A DNA stretch of 60,263 bases from Pseudidiomarina aquimaris (lineage in GTDB: Bacteria; Pseudomonadota; Gammaproteobacteria; Enterobacterales; Alteromonadaceae). Positions 1-8,576 of the stretch are shown in pieces (positions within the stretch are counted from its first letter, which is position 1; each line of letters begins with the position of its first letter). Under the pieces are notes generated by a model that made no database searches, had not been told where the DNA came from, and saw nothing but the letters and a program-made list of their open reading frames with translations. Position numbers and translations under genes: made by a program. The DNA lies in NCBI RefSeq assembly GCF_003987395.1, contig NZ_PIPT01000011.1, positions 1 to 60,263 of the forward strand, in the 5' to 3' direction.

Positions 1-127
1 CTCAGTGGCTTTGGCTTTATAACAACGAACGGCCTAACACGGCCATCGGAGGCATTCCGCCCAAACAATTAACGCAAGCGGTTCATTAATTCTACGAATA
101 ACTGCTGCTTAAAATGGGGGGATTACA
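1..127 (+). mobile_element. Right end of an IS3-family insertion sequence (truncated by the window)
   Basis: The first 127 bases hold the tail of a transposase reading frame and the terminal non-coding stretch of an insertion sequence. The likely outer boundary is the ...GGGGGGATTACA ending at 127. Its complement begins TGTAATCCCCCC, which fits the TG...CA ends of IS3-type elements. The stop codon of the neighbouring minus-strand immunity gene begins only five bases further on, at 133-135. The left end and the target duplication lie outside the window, so the exact boundary is inferred. Confidence 0.65.
3..89 (+). CDS. IS3-family transposase OrfB, C-terminal fragment
   Basis: The frame opens before the window and ends with TAA at 87-89. 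The 28 visible residues include WLWLYNNERPNTAIGGIPP, the closing motif of the DDE (rve) integrase domain of IS3-family OrfB proteins, where the YN.ERPH/N pattern follows the catalytic glutamate. The protein would cut and join IS ends during transposition. The catalytic DDE residues are outside the window, so activity cannot be judged. The start coordinate is the first in-frame codon here, not the true start. Confidence 0.8.
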   Translation, partial: QWLWLYNNERPNTAIGGIPPKQLTQAVH

Positions 128-132
128 ATAAA

Positions 133-582
133 TTAGAGAACTGCCTCTAACTCATTTAGAAGAAACGAGCCAAAGTCATCAGCTACTTTCTCAATTATGT
201 CGCCAGAAGGTGAAATCAATACAACCGGGTTTTCATTCTCTCCATTGGTTTCATCCATTTTTAACGCAATATAATTACCATCGCCAGTTGAAGAAACTAA
301 CATCAAATTGCTTGGTAATCCTGACTTCCTTTCGTCTAAAGTTAGCCAAATTGCATCAGGTACTGATGATTCCTCAAAGTTCTCATTGATAAGCCCATAA
401 AATTCGAGACCTTCTACATCACCACACCCAAGAGTTAACAGAAACTCTTTGTATGTTGGGGGGAACCCAAAACCTAGAGCTTTTTCAGCTTTGGATATTA
501 ATGAAGCTGATTTCTCACCATCAAAATCACCACCTAACTCTTCTATCAAATCAAATGCTTTATGTAATTTAGTTAAACTCAC
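133..582 (-). CDS. SUKH (SMI1/KNR4) family immunity protein
   Basis: This 149-residue protein has the SUKH fold signature: an N-terminal helix pair, then GFGFPPTYKEFLL at about residues 37-49, an acidic middle, and a C-terminal helix of the form FGSFLLNEL. SUKH proteins are common immunity proteins of polymorphic toxin systems, where they bind and block a cognate toxin, often a nuclease. The gene lies 12 bases downstream of the RHS toxin gene on the same strand, the usual toxin-then-immunity order, so it most likely protects the cell from the LHH nuclease tip. There is no signal peptide, which fits neutralisation in the cytoplasm. The gene looks AT-richer than the body of the toxin gene, consistent with recent exchange. 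An IS element ends five bases past its stop codon. Confidence 0.85.
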   Translation of the reverse strand: MSLTKLHKAFDLIEELGGDFDGEKSASLISKAEKALGFGFPPTYKEFLLTLGCGDVEGLEFYGLINENFEESSVPDAIWLTLDERKSGLPSNLMLVSSTGDGNYIALKMDETNGENENPVVLISPSGDIIEKVADDFGSFLLNELEAVL

Positions 583-594
583 GTTTGCAACCCC

Positions 595-3500
595 TTAAAA
601 ATCATTGGCTCTATTCTTCCAGTAATCAGTGCGCCATTTGTTAAATTCGCTTCGATTTATCCCTGAAGGGATACTGGATGGAGTGATGTGAATCGTTTTG
701 TGATTACCCTTGTGAAACGATTGAGTCATCTCAGCAATGGCCCCTTGCTGCCTTTGAGTCATGTGATGCAAGTTCATCGATTTACCGTCAGGACCAATTG
801 GAGCTAAACCTTTCTGCATACGCTGAAGATTGCTTCTACCTCTTGAGTCTACACGTTTGGGGTCGATTAAATCGCTTCTTTGATAAACCTTATTACCTTG
901 GAATGTAGTAGAGCTAGTCCAGAATTCTCTGGCTGCGTCATCACCTTTACGCATAGAGGCAATGCCATCGATGGCAGCATCCGCACCACTAACACCCTTT
1001 CGAGCCTCACTAACAAACGGTATTAGTCCAGCCCAGCGCCAAATTCCAGAAACTTCTTCATCTGTAAAGAAGTCCTCACCGGTCGCAGCTGTGTATATAT
1101 CGGCAGCTATGCCAGCAGGTGTGAATCCAACTCCGATGGAAGCAGCATCATCAACACCAAAACCTGAACTGTCTTGATTGGCACCAACCTCCCCAGGCGC
1201 ACCCAGTTCCTCAGCCTCAACATCGCTATCAGAGCCATCGCTCGATGGCGCGCTGCCATTACTCGCAGCTGCGCCGCTAAAGTCGTTTTTGGTTGGCGTA
1301 CCGCCGTTGAGAACTGTGGCGCATGCAGCCATGCTCTCAATACAATCAATGGAGCCTTGTACAAGCGCATACCCACTCGGGTCGGTGCCCGCCAGCGGGT
1401 TATTCATAATGTACGAGTACGGGTTCAGCGACTGGCTATTGCCGGGAGCCTGAACAAACGGGTCGATGCTTAAAAAGCGGCCAAGGTTGTAATCGTACAC
1501 CCGACCGTTCATATGAATCAATTGCGCTTGGTCAATGTGTTCATGGTCGGTGAAGCCGCGTAGCGTGAACGGTGTGCCGCCAGCCACATCAAACAACGTT
1601 GCGGCGCTGCTTGGCAGCATGGTGCCGTAGCGCGGTTTGCCGAATGGGTCGTAGCTGCGGTGCTCAAGAATGTTGTTGTTGTGGTCGGTGAGTGTGACCA
1701 CCGAGCCTAGACGGTCGCGCAGTGTGTAGGTGATTTCATGGCTGGCAAGCGACAAACCCGCATACTTCGTGCGTTTGACGATGGCGACATCGTCAATGAA
1801 GGTGCGGGTGATGGTGGTGTCATCGACCTGCTCAACCTCCACCGAATCATCAATGTAATACACCGTGCGGTTGCCGCTTACCGTCTTTTTAAAGCGCTGC
1901 CAGTTGGCGTCGTAGGCAAAGTTAACTGTGCTGCCGCCGGCGGTGATTTGTGTCGGCTTGTTCAGTGCATTGTAGCTTATCGTCTTGCCAGCTCCGCTGA
2001 TAAGATTACCGTTATTGTCGTAACTAAAGCTGGTGCTGCCACCGCCCACCAAGGTCGCACTTAACACCGCGTTAGGTCCCGCGTTGCCAGTGTTACTTTT
2101 ACCGCTCGAGCCATAGGTCATACTGCTCGCGTAGTCACTTTTTTGCGTTAAGTTCCCTGTCGCATCGTAACTGTAACTAATACTGCCACCTGAGCTTAAG
2201 CTACTACCCGTAAGACGATGCAAATCGTCGTAACTGTACGACTCTGTCACGCTCATCGCACCGTTGTTGCTTTCCATCGTCTGGCTGTCGAGGTTACCAA
2301 AGCGACCGTAATAGTACGCCAGATAATGCAGCTCATTGCCCACCGCGCTCGCCGCGCTCACCTGCTTCAACTGTCCCGAAACTTGGTCGTAGGTTCGGCT
2401 CTCAAACAAGGTGCCGTTGTTTTTCTCGGCATAGGTAATATTTTGCAATGCATCCGACAGTACATTTTCCTGGTAGACAAACCCAGAGCCGGCGTTTTTC
2501 ACCTTAAGTATATTGCCGTAAGGGTCATACTCATACGCCACCTTAATGCCGCTAGCATGCTCTATGGCCTTCACGCGACCGTAATTGCTGTCGAACTCGG
2601 TGCGTGATGTGTAGGTTGTGCCAGCAATCGTCGTCTCTTTTTGCACCATACGGCTCAAGCTGTCGTAATAAAATGCAGCTTGTTGCCCGCCGCCACTGTG
2701 GCTGCTCGGCAAGCCAATGCCGCCGCTACGCGTGTCGTAGGTATACGACGCCTGCACAGCACCACTAACCTTACGGGTCACAACTCGCCCTAGTCCATCA
2801 TAAATTGTCTGGGTCACGACACCCTCAGCATCGGTTTCAAACTCAACCTCACCAAAGGTATTGTAGCTAAACATCCGAGTGTCCATGTTCGGGTCGCGCA
2901 CTTCGGTTTTATGGCCGAAGCCATTGTAAATAGCATAAATTGACGCGTTTTTGGCATCTTGTAAGGTAATTGGGTTACCTGCACTGTCGTACGCATAACG
3001 CGTCGTTCCATTGCGCGCATCAACGGTTTGGACGAGCTTTCCATCACCCCCATAGGTACGGCTCATGTAAAGCGTCGTGCCGTCCGTCGCCTCAATCGAG
3101 GTTTGGTGACCATTATACGTATAACGGGTTGTGATCCAGCCGTTTTCCCCACGGTCGGTTTCCTTAAGCGTCACTCGCCCCAAAGCGTCAAACGCCAAAA
3201 AGCTGGTGCCATCGCTGCTATTAGTACTGTAGGAAGGCAACGATTCAAAGGTCTTATCACCTCGAGCATTGTAATCTATACGCGTATAAACCGTCGTTCC
3301 ACCGAAGCCAGTGACCGACGTCATACGCTCCCTGTTTAGCAAGTCAAAAAAGACTTTTTGCAAGGGACTGCCTTCTTGCTGGGTGAATTGATAATAGCTC
3401 GCCGCCGAGCTCTCACAGCCATAGCAACGAATTAAACCCGTTTCAATGGGTGCACCACCAGGTACTGTTTGCCCAGTTTTGCGGCCAAACGGATCGTAGG

Positions 3501-6500
3501 TATAGTTTATCGTTATACCATTAGCATCGGTTTCACTTAAGGGTTTGCCGTGAGCTGCAGATACAACCTGCGATTGTTGATGCCCCTTATCATTCGTCGC
3601 ACTGCTCACAAAATAACCGTCTGAACTATAGCTAAAACTATTCACTCGGGTTAAATCACTGGTGCTGCCACTACCGGTTTCCTGCGTGCTTGTCGGTAGC
3701 CCATACTGATTGAAAACATGGCTTACTTGATGAGATATGGAGGTACCACTCGCTGTGGTTGTTACGCTCGTCGGCTTACGATGAGTTGTACCACCATTCC
3801 CATAACCATAACTCACTGTAGTCGTTTGCACTGTATCAGCTTCAGGTAAGACGGGTGCAGAGCTTGCCGCGCGCCATAAGGTCTCGGTGCTTTTCGTGCG
3901 GGCACTTAATTTGTGTGGCCACCAGCTGCTGCTCGTGGTGTAGCTGCTATCAAACGTCGACGTGATCGTCGTTTTCACTTCATGGAATCCGTTGTCGGTT
4001 ATCACCGTCATTTCCGCGACGTTACCGTAGGCATCGACGTCCGCATCTGCGACAGTCGTTACTTTTTCATTCAGTACGGTTCCACGATTATTCAGTGCAT
4101 ACTCACGCTCTTGTTGAACCGTGGGATACACCCAAACGCTGCCACCTGCCGTTGTTATCGTGTTGTCATAGCTGTATGTTTTTTCACTTAAAGGTTGCGT
4201 GCACAGGTCATTATCACTGATCAAACACGTGTATAGCGACTCAACTTTGCCGGTCAGTGGAAAGATCTGATGGAAGTCAGTGACCGCACGGCGCCCGGTC
4301 GCTTTCGTATCGACAATTATCTGACGAAAACCTTGGAACCCTCTGCCCGCTGCGTTGTAGACCGCCTCACGATAGTTGTACTCGGTCTCATTTAGGCCAC
4401 CGACACCATTTGACTCTAGAGTGTCGCTGACAACATACATCGACGAGGTGAAGTAAAAGTGCTCTTGTGCTTCGTCATTGGTGACGTAACGTTCATCGTT
4501 TATCCCGAATCCCGGAACTTGATAAAAAGCGCCGCCCGCACGATTTCCAAGGGGGCGTGACAGGGGGTGGTAAGCCCATTCATAGGTGTGTCCAAGACCA
4601 TTGACCACTTGCGTATTCGTATCGACAAGTTTTCCGCTATTGACACCGATGGTGGCGTCGTTCAATTGCTCATAATACCCCTCTGCAACCGAAGGGCTCG
4701 CGTCTGTATGGCTCACATTTAAGGTAGCCATGTAATAAGGTGTACCGGCGACAGTTATGTGCTCGCCTTGCGAGGCGCCTTGTGCATAGCTGGCCATCAC
4801 CGAGTATGAAAAATCATCGAAACCGTCGTTATTAACGTCCTTGATCGCCAGCCCCGAGGTATAATTGCCGTTGATATCCACAAACGACACCATTGGCGCA
4901 CTAACAACGTCGGACAGCACTCGGCCTACAGCCAAACCTGAGGGCGCTTGTGCAACATCGATCACACTCCAGTTAAAACGCCGGATATCGTAGCGCCCGA
5001 AGTCAATATCGATCTCTGAGCCTGGGTGGCTATAAAGCTCAGCCTTGCGCTCATGCATATCGTCATTGCAGACCATGAGTCCATAGGGCTCAAAACTCCC
5101 ACTGGAGTTGGGATTGCCAGTAAACTCGACACATACGTCGTCGCTACTGTCCGTCGCGACGAGGAGTTCAGCCGCTCCATCACTGTCGATATCAGCAACA
5201 CGAAGTCCTCGCCCCCAAAGCGGCTGCACACGAAGATAATAGTTCCCTGCTAAGTCGACTGCGATGTGTTCATGGATCCCCAACGCAGTTCCTAAAAGGC
5301 GTTCACTGTCAAAGGTTCTATCACCTCTGTTTTCACGCACCGCCCAGTCAAAGCCGCCCGCAACCTTCACCGGTCGTATAAAGTCATCGAGACCATCACC
5401 GTTGACATCCGCAAACGTGTGCTCGTTATAGAAAGTGTTTGTCGGAAGTCCCAGTTGCGATGCGTCCAAAGGACTTGAAACTTGATATGCCCCTGCGCTG
5501 GTGACGGTGCCAAAGGCAACCTCGAGAACCTGACTTGAAACGCCGTTTTGCCACGTTAACAGAATGTCCTGCACACCATCACCATCGATATCAGTGAAGC
5601 GCGGTTTTTGGCGCTGCGTGCCATTAAAATAAAACGTATCAAGCGTAGTGATAGCGTAGGGTCCGGTAAACTCAGGGGCGCCATTGATAACACCCATGTT
5701 TTGAAAGTAATAGAGTACATCATCGCTATCCACATAGGCGATATCTTGGTGCCCGTCACCCGTGATGTCTACTATTTGCATGGTTTGACCGACATACGCA
5801 GGTGCATCAACGAACGACTGCGGAACCATTAAGTTTGTACTGATGAGAGGAAGTTGTTGCAAGTTGTCGTCAAACTGATAAAGCGAGACGTTGCGATTGC
5901 TATCTACAATGAAAAAGTCAGTGATCCCATCGCGGTTCAAGTCACCACTATCATAATGATAAATACCGTTACCGATCGCCGTGCCATCATCGAGGCCATC
6001 GTAGGCAAGAGAATAATCACCGGTAACCGGATCTTGATAATACACTTGGACATTAAAGCCGATGAGCTGGTCATTGCTGTCAAATTGTGCGTGCATGTAA
6101 ATTGCTTCAGGCACGCCGTCACCATTAAGATCCTTTTGCTTAACCCTATCGAGCCCAGCGGTCACTCCGGACGGTGTCAGCGCTCGATTCGCTGCGCTAC
6201 TGGAATCCGAGGCCTGCCAGTTCATTGCTGGGGCATGCGTGTAGAGCTGTGTCGCAGGAAGACAATAACCACCAGCACACTCTGTTACCGAACGCAAAAG
6301 CGAGCGCTGGGTGAAAGCACTACTTTCATAGGTAAGCGTATACTCACGAACGGGGGCTTGGTTTACTTCCGTCGCAACCGCGCGTAGTCGGTGAGTACTC
6401 ACACGAAGACCGCCACCTTGCCAGCGGCGAGACGTGTCAGGTCGGGGTTCGTAAAGGAAAGTGACTTTGCGCGTTCCAGGTGTCGCATTAAACCCCGTGT

Positions 6501-8469
6501 AAAGTATTTCACTGAGTAAATGTTCACCTTCTACGGGTTCTGTATAGTAGTAATCGATCGTATTCCCCGAGGCGTCCTGCTCTCTTGCGAGCGACCAACT
6601 CGCAGTGACAGTGCTTCCGATAACACTTCGGCGTGAGTCAGTTGTGGTACCAAAGTAGCCAATCCGATTGTTCGGGTAGCGTACAGTAAAGGAAGATGAA
6701 CCATTTAAACTTCCCGACTGAATGACAAGCAAAAATTGATCTTGCTCCGTTCGATAGGTGGCGCCAGACTGGCCATAACTACCGCTAACAACCATCAAGC
6801 GATTGCCGTTCAAGCAGAGCTTGTCGGTCGCCTTTAAAGTCGGTGCTAGACGATTGCCATCTTGCGCTGGCGTTGCCGCACAGCGCTGAATACTGCCACC
6901 GGCAGTAATGTTCCAACCGACACCTGCGACCCCGTTTCCGGCTCGAGATGAATAACTCAGGGCTACAGACGGTGTCATTCCATTGCGACCCGGCGGCACC
7001 GCAATCGGCAGTCGGTAAGTTGCAGCACCTCCCGAAACCCCTGGCTCTGCTTGAACAGCGCCAACTTCTGGATCGTGAGAGAGACTGAAGAGTGCCCCTG
7101 AGAGATCATCTGAAACCGTGCCACCTGCTTGCGCCCATGGGGCGGGCAACTGCACATTTACAGTATTTGAAAGGGTCGCTGAAGCACTACACTTAGCTGA
7201 ACCATCGGGTAACACATTGCAGGCGACGACTTTATGGGTCCAGTTGCCGCTTTGATCAACTGTAGCATTGCCCGAGGTTCCTGTTGCATTCGACCACGCA
7301 CTCCAGTTACCTGATTCATGGCGACTCGCAAACTGATAACGGTCAACATAGGACGAGGTACTTGCATCCCAACTGATAGCATAAGTCGCTAGCGAAGTTT
7401 CAACCGGTGCCGTAACCTGACTTGGGGCTGCTGGCGTTGGATGGGCGACAGTTACAGTACTGGACGATGCGTACGGACTACACCCAGAAGCATTACAAGC
7501 GCGCACCCGATAACTCCAACTACCATCGAGACGCCCAGAAAATGCTTTCGAGGTCGCGGTAGATACCGACACCCATGAACTAAAGTTCGAGCTTTCGGCG
7601 TACTCATACCGTGTTACTTGACCTACCGACCCTGACCAACTGAGCGTGTAGCTACCATTTGCGCTAGATGAGGGAATCGAAACATTCGTTGGCGCTGAAG
7701 GCTTTTTAAGCACGGTGATTTTAGGGGAAATGACCTTATAATCACTGCATAGCGAACTACCACACGCACGAACACGGTAGTCCCACTCACCATCTGCGCG
7801 ACTTGCGCGTGACTTTGATAATGCGCTACCTGAATAAACGGACACCCAATTTTGGTAGCTACTCGCTCCATAGGGCTTAAATCGTTCTTGTAGTTCATAC
7901 GTAACTGACGACGTCGCTGAAGCGCCCCACGAAATGGTAAAAGCTCCGTCGGTATCGGTTGAGGTCGGTCCGGAAATGGAGCTAGGCATGCTCACAACAA
8001 GATTGACCGTGACCGTATTACTTGCGCTACTTGTGGAGCCACAAAGCGGTACACCTAAGCTTTGATTACACCCTCTCACCGTATAATAGTAGGAGCCGTT
8101 TGATTTATCAGAGAAACTGTGACTTGTTGCTGTAGGAGATAAATTAAATGTTTGTGTCAGGCTGCCATTTTTGTATTCGTTGAGTTGATAGCCCCACGAA
8201 TTAAAGCCACTTGTTTCCATATTTGAAGCAGCCGACCATGACACGGTGAAATTACCGTCATTGCTTGTTGTCGGAGAAGCTGATATCGAGCTAACTGGAC
8301 CTGGTCTCGCCACCTCATCCTCACACCCAAAACTAGATGTTTGCATTGACTCAGTGGTCGACATGGCCATCGGCTCAAAACACCCTTGCGCAGCGACCGA
8401 GTCTGATGTCAGAACTGAAAATAACAACAATAACGCAACGGCGAGTAGACGTCCCTGTACCAAAATCAT
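595..8469 (-). CDS. Exported SpvB/FG-GAP/RHS polymorphic toxin with LHH-type HNH nuclease tip
   Basis: This is a 2624-residue protein. A Sec signal peptide covers about residues 1-28 (hydrophobic LLAVALLLLFSVL, cleavage near VAAQ). About residues 56-445 hold four fibronectin-like repeats with the SW(S/D)AS pattern. An SpvB-type domain starts near 446 (YRLPIAVPPGRNGMTPSVAL). Seven FG-GAP/VCBS calcium-type repeats (DLNGDGVPE, DINGDG-like) lie at about 780-1220. RHS/YD repeats (YDPFGRKTG, YDSAGNP) run from about 1660, with the RHS core (RDRLGSVV ... NPYSYIMNNPLAGTDPSGY) at about 2250-2365. The last 260 residues are the variable tip and contain NLHHMTQRQQGAIAEMTQ and HKGNHKTIH, matching the LHH subgroup of the HNH/EndoVII nucleases. 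The start is supported by AGGA eight bases upstream. The layout resembles a single-chain TcB-TcC cocoon that encapsulates a toxin. No PAAR/T6SS part is visible. The target is probably DNA, by inference. Confidence 0.92.
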   Translation of the reverse strand: MILVQGRLLAVALLLLFSVLTSDSVAAQGCFEPMAMSTTESMQTSSFGCEDEVARPGPVSSISASPTTSNDGNFTVSWSAASNMETSGFNSWGYQLNEYKNGSLTQTFNLSPTATSHSFSDKSNGSYYYTVRGCNQSLGVPLCGSTSSASNTVTVNLVVSMPSSISGPTSTDTDGAFTISWGASATSSVTYELQERFKPYGASSYQNWVSVYSGSALSKSRASRADGEWDYRVRACGSSLCSDYKVISPKITVLKKPSAPTNVSIPSSSANGSYTLSWSGSVGQVTRYEYAESSNFSSWVSVSTATSKAFSGRLDGSWSYRVRACNASGCSPYASSSTVTVAHPTPAAPSQVTAPVETSLATYAISWDASTSSYVDRYQFASRHESGNWSAWSNATGTSGNATVDQSGNWTHKVVACNVLPDGSAKCSASATLSNTVNVQLPAPWAQAGGTVSDDLSGALFSLSHDPEVGAVQAEPGVSGGAATYRLPIAVPPGRNGMTPSVALSYSSRAGNGVAGVGWNITAGGSIQRCAATPAQDGNRLAPTLKATDKLCLNGNRLMVVSGSYGQSGATYRTEQDQFLLVIQSGSLNGSSSFTVRYPNNRIGYFGTTTDSRRSVIGSTVTASWSLAREQDASGNTIDYYYTEPVEGEHLLSEILYTGFNATPGTRKVTFLYEPRPDTSRRWQGGGLRVSTHRLRAVATEVNQAPVREYTLTYESSAFTQRSLLRSVTECAGGYCLPATQLYTHAPAMNWQASDSSSAANRALTPSGVTAGLDRVKQKDLNGDGVPEAIYMHAQFDSNDQLIGFNVQVYYQDPVTGDYSLAYDGLDDGTAIGNGIYHYDSGDLNRDGITDFFIVDSNRNVSLYQFDDNLQQLPLISTNLMVPQSFVDAPAYVGQTMQIVDITGDGHQDIAYVDSDDVLYYFQNMGVINGAPEFTGPYAITTLDTFYFNGTQRQKPRFTDIDGDGVQDILLTWQNGVSSQVLEVAFGTVTSAGAYQVSSPLDASQLGLPTNTFYNEHTFADVNGDGLDDFIRPVKVAGGFDWAVRENRGDRTFDSERLLGTALGIHEHIAVDLAGNYYLRVQPLWGRGLRVADIDSDGAAELLVATDSSDDVCVEFTGNPNSSGSFEPYGLMVCNDDMHERKAELYSHPGSEIDIDFGRYDIRRFNWSVIDVAQAPSGLAVGRVLSDVVSAPMVSFVDINGNYTSGLAIKDVNNDGFDDFSYSVMASYAQGASQGEHITVAGTPYYMATLNVSHTDASPSVAEGYYEQLNDATIGVNSGKLVDTNTQVVNGLGHTYEWAYHPLSRPLGNRAGGAFYQVPGFGINDERYVTNDEAQEHFYFTSSMYVVSDTLESNGVGGLNETEYNYREAVYNAAGRGFQGFRQIIVDTKATGRRAVTDFHQIFPLTGKVESLYTCLISDNDLCTQPLSEKTYSYDNTITTAGGSVWVYPTVQQEREYALNNRGTVLNEKVTTVADADVDAYGNVAEMTVITDNGFHEVKTTITSTFDSSYTTSSSWWPHKLSARTKSTETLWRAASSAPVLPEADTVQTTTVSYGYGNGGTTHRKPTSVTTTASGTSISHQVSHVFNQYGLPTSTQETGSGSTSDLTRVNSFSYSSDGYFVSSATNDKGHQQSQVVSAAHGKPLSETDANGITINYTYDPFGRKTGQTVPGGAPIETGLIRCYGCESSAASYYQFTQQEGSPLQKVFFDLLNRERMTSVTGFGGTTVYTRIDYNARGDKTFESLPSYSTNSSDGTSFLAFDALGRVTLKETDRGENGWITTRYTYNGHQTSIEATDGTTLYMSRTYGGDGKLVQTVDARNGTTRYAYDSAGNPITLQDAKNASIYAIYNGFGHKTEVRDPNMDTRMFSYNTFGEVEFETDAEGVVTQTIYDGLGRVVTRKVSGAVQASYTYDTRSGGIGLPSSHSGGGQQAAFYYDSLSRMVQKETTIAGTTYTSRTEFDSNYGRVKAIEHASGIKVAYEYDPYGNILKVKNAGSGFVYQENVLSDALQNITYAEKNNGTLFESRTYDQVSGQLKQVSAASAVGNELHYLAYYYGRFGNLDSQTMESNNGAMSVTESYSYDDLHRLTGSSLSSGGSISYSYDATGNLTQKSDYASSMTYGSSGKSNTGNAGPNAVLSATLVGGGSTSFSYDNNGNLISGAGKTISYNALNKPTQITAGGSTVNFAYDANWQRFKKTVSGNRTVYYIDDSVEVEQVDDTTITRTFIDDVAIVKRTKYAGLSLASHEITYTLRDRLGSVVTLTDHNNNILEHRSYDPFGKPRYGTMLPSSAATLFDVAGGTPFTLRGFTDHEHIDQAQLIHMNGRVYDYNLGRFLSIDPFVQAPGNSQSLNPYSYIMNNPLAGTDPSGYALVQGSIDCIESMAACATVLNGGTPTKNDFSGAAASNGSAPSSDGSDSDVEAEELGAPGEVGANQDSSGFGVDDAASIGVGFTPAGIAADIYTAATGEDFFTDEEVSGIWRWAGLIPFVSEARKGVSGADAAIDGIASMRKGDDAAREFWTSSTTFQGNKVYQRSDLIDPKRVDSRGRSNLQRMQKGLAPIGPDGKSMNLHHMTQRQQGAIAEMTQSFHKGNHKTIHITPSSIPSGINRSEFNKWRTDYWKNRANDF

Positions 8470-8509
8470 ATTACATTCCTGCTAATTTTTTATTCAAAAT
8501 AATGTAATA
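8469..8509 (-). promoter_or_regulatory. Inverted repeat overlapping the start of the RHS toxin gene
   Basis: TATTACAT (8469-8476) and ATGTAATA (8502-8509) are perfect 8-base arms separated by 25 bases. In the toxin mRNA the downstream arm runs into the AUG start codon and the loop holds the AGGA ribosome site. The pair could be an operator or a weak hairpin that limits translation. The arms are AT-rich, so chance is possible. Confidence 0.3.
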
Positions 8510-8576
8510 CGATAAACATATCAACAAATTTGTTAATTATCTTTATGATTATTGAGCTATAGCTTCGTCTATCTTT

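Noticed and set aside
5854-6387. Open frame of 177 codons on the plus strand inside the RHS gene
   Set aside because: It is antisense to the FG-GAP region, lacks a ribosome site and recognisable domains, and its composition mirrors the codon pattern of the opposite strand.
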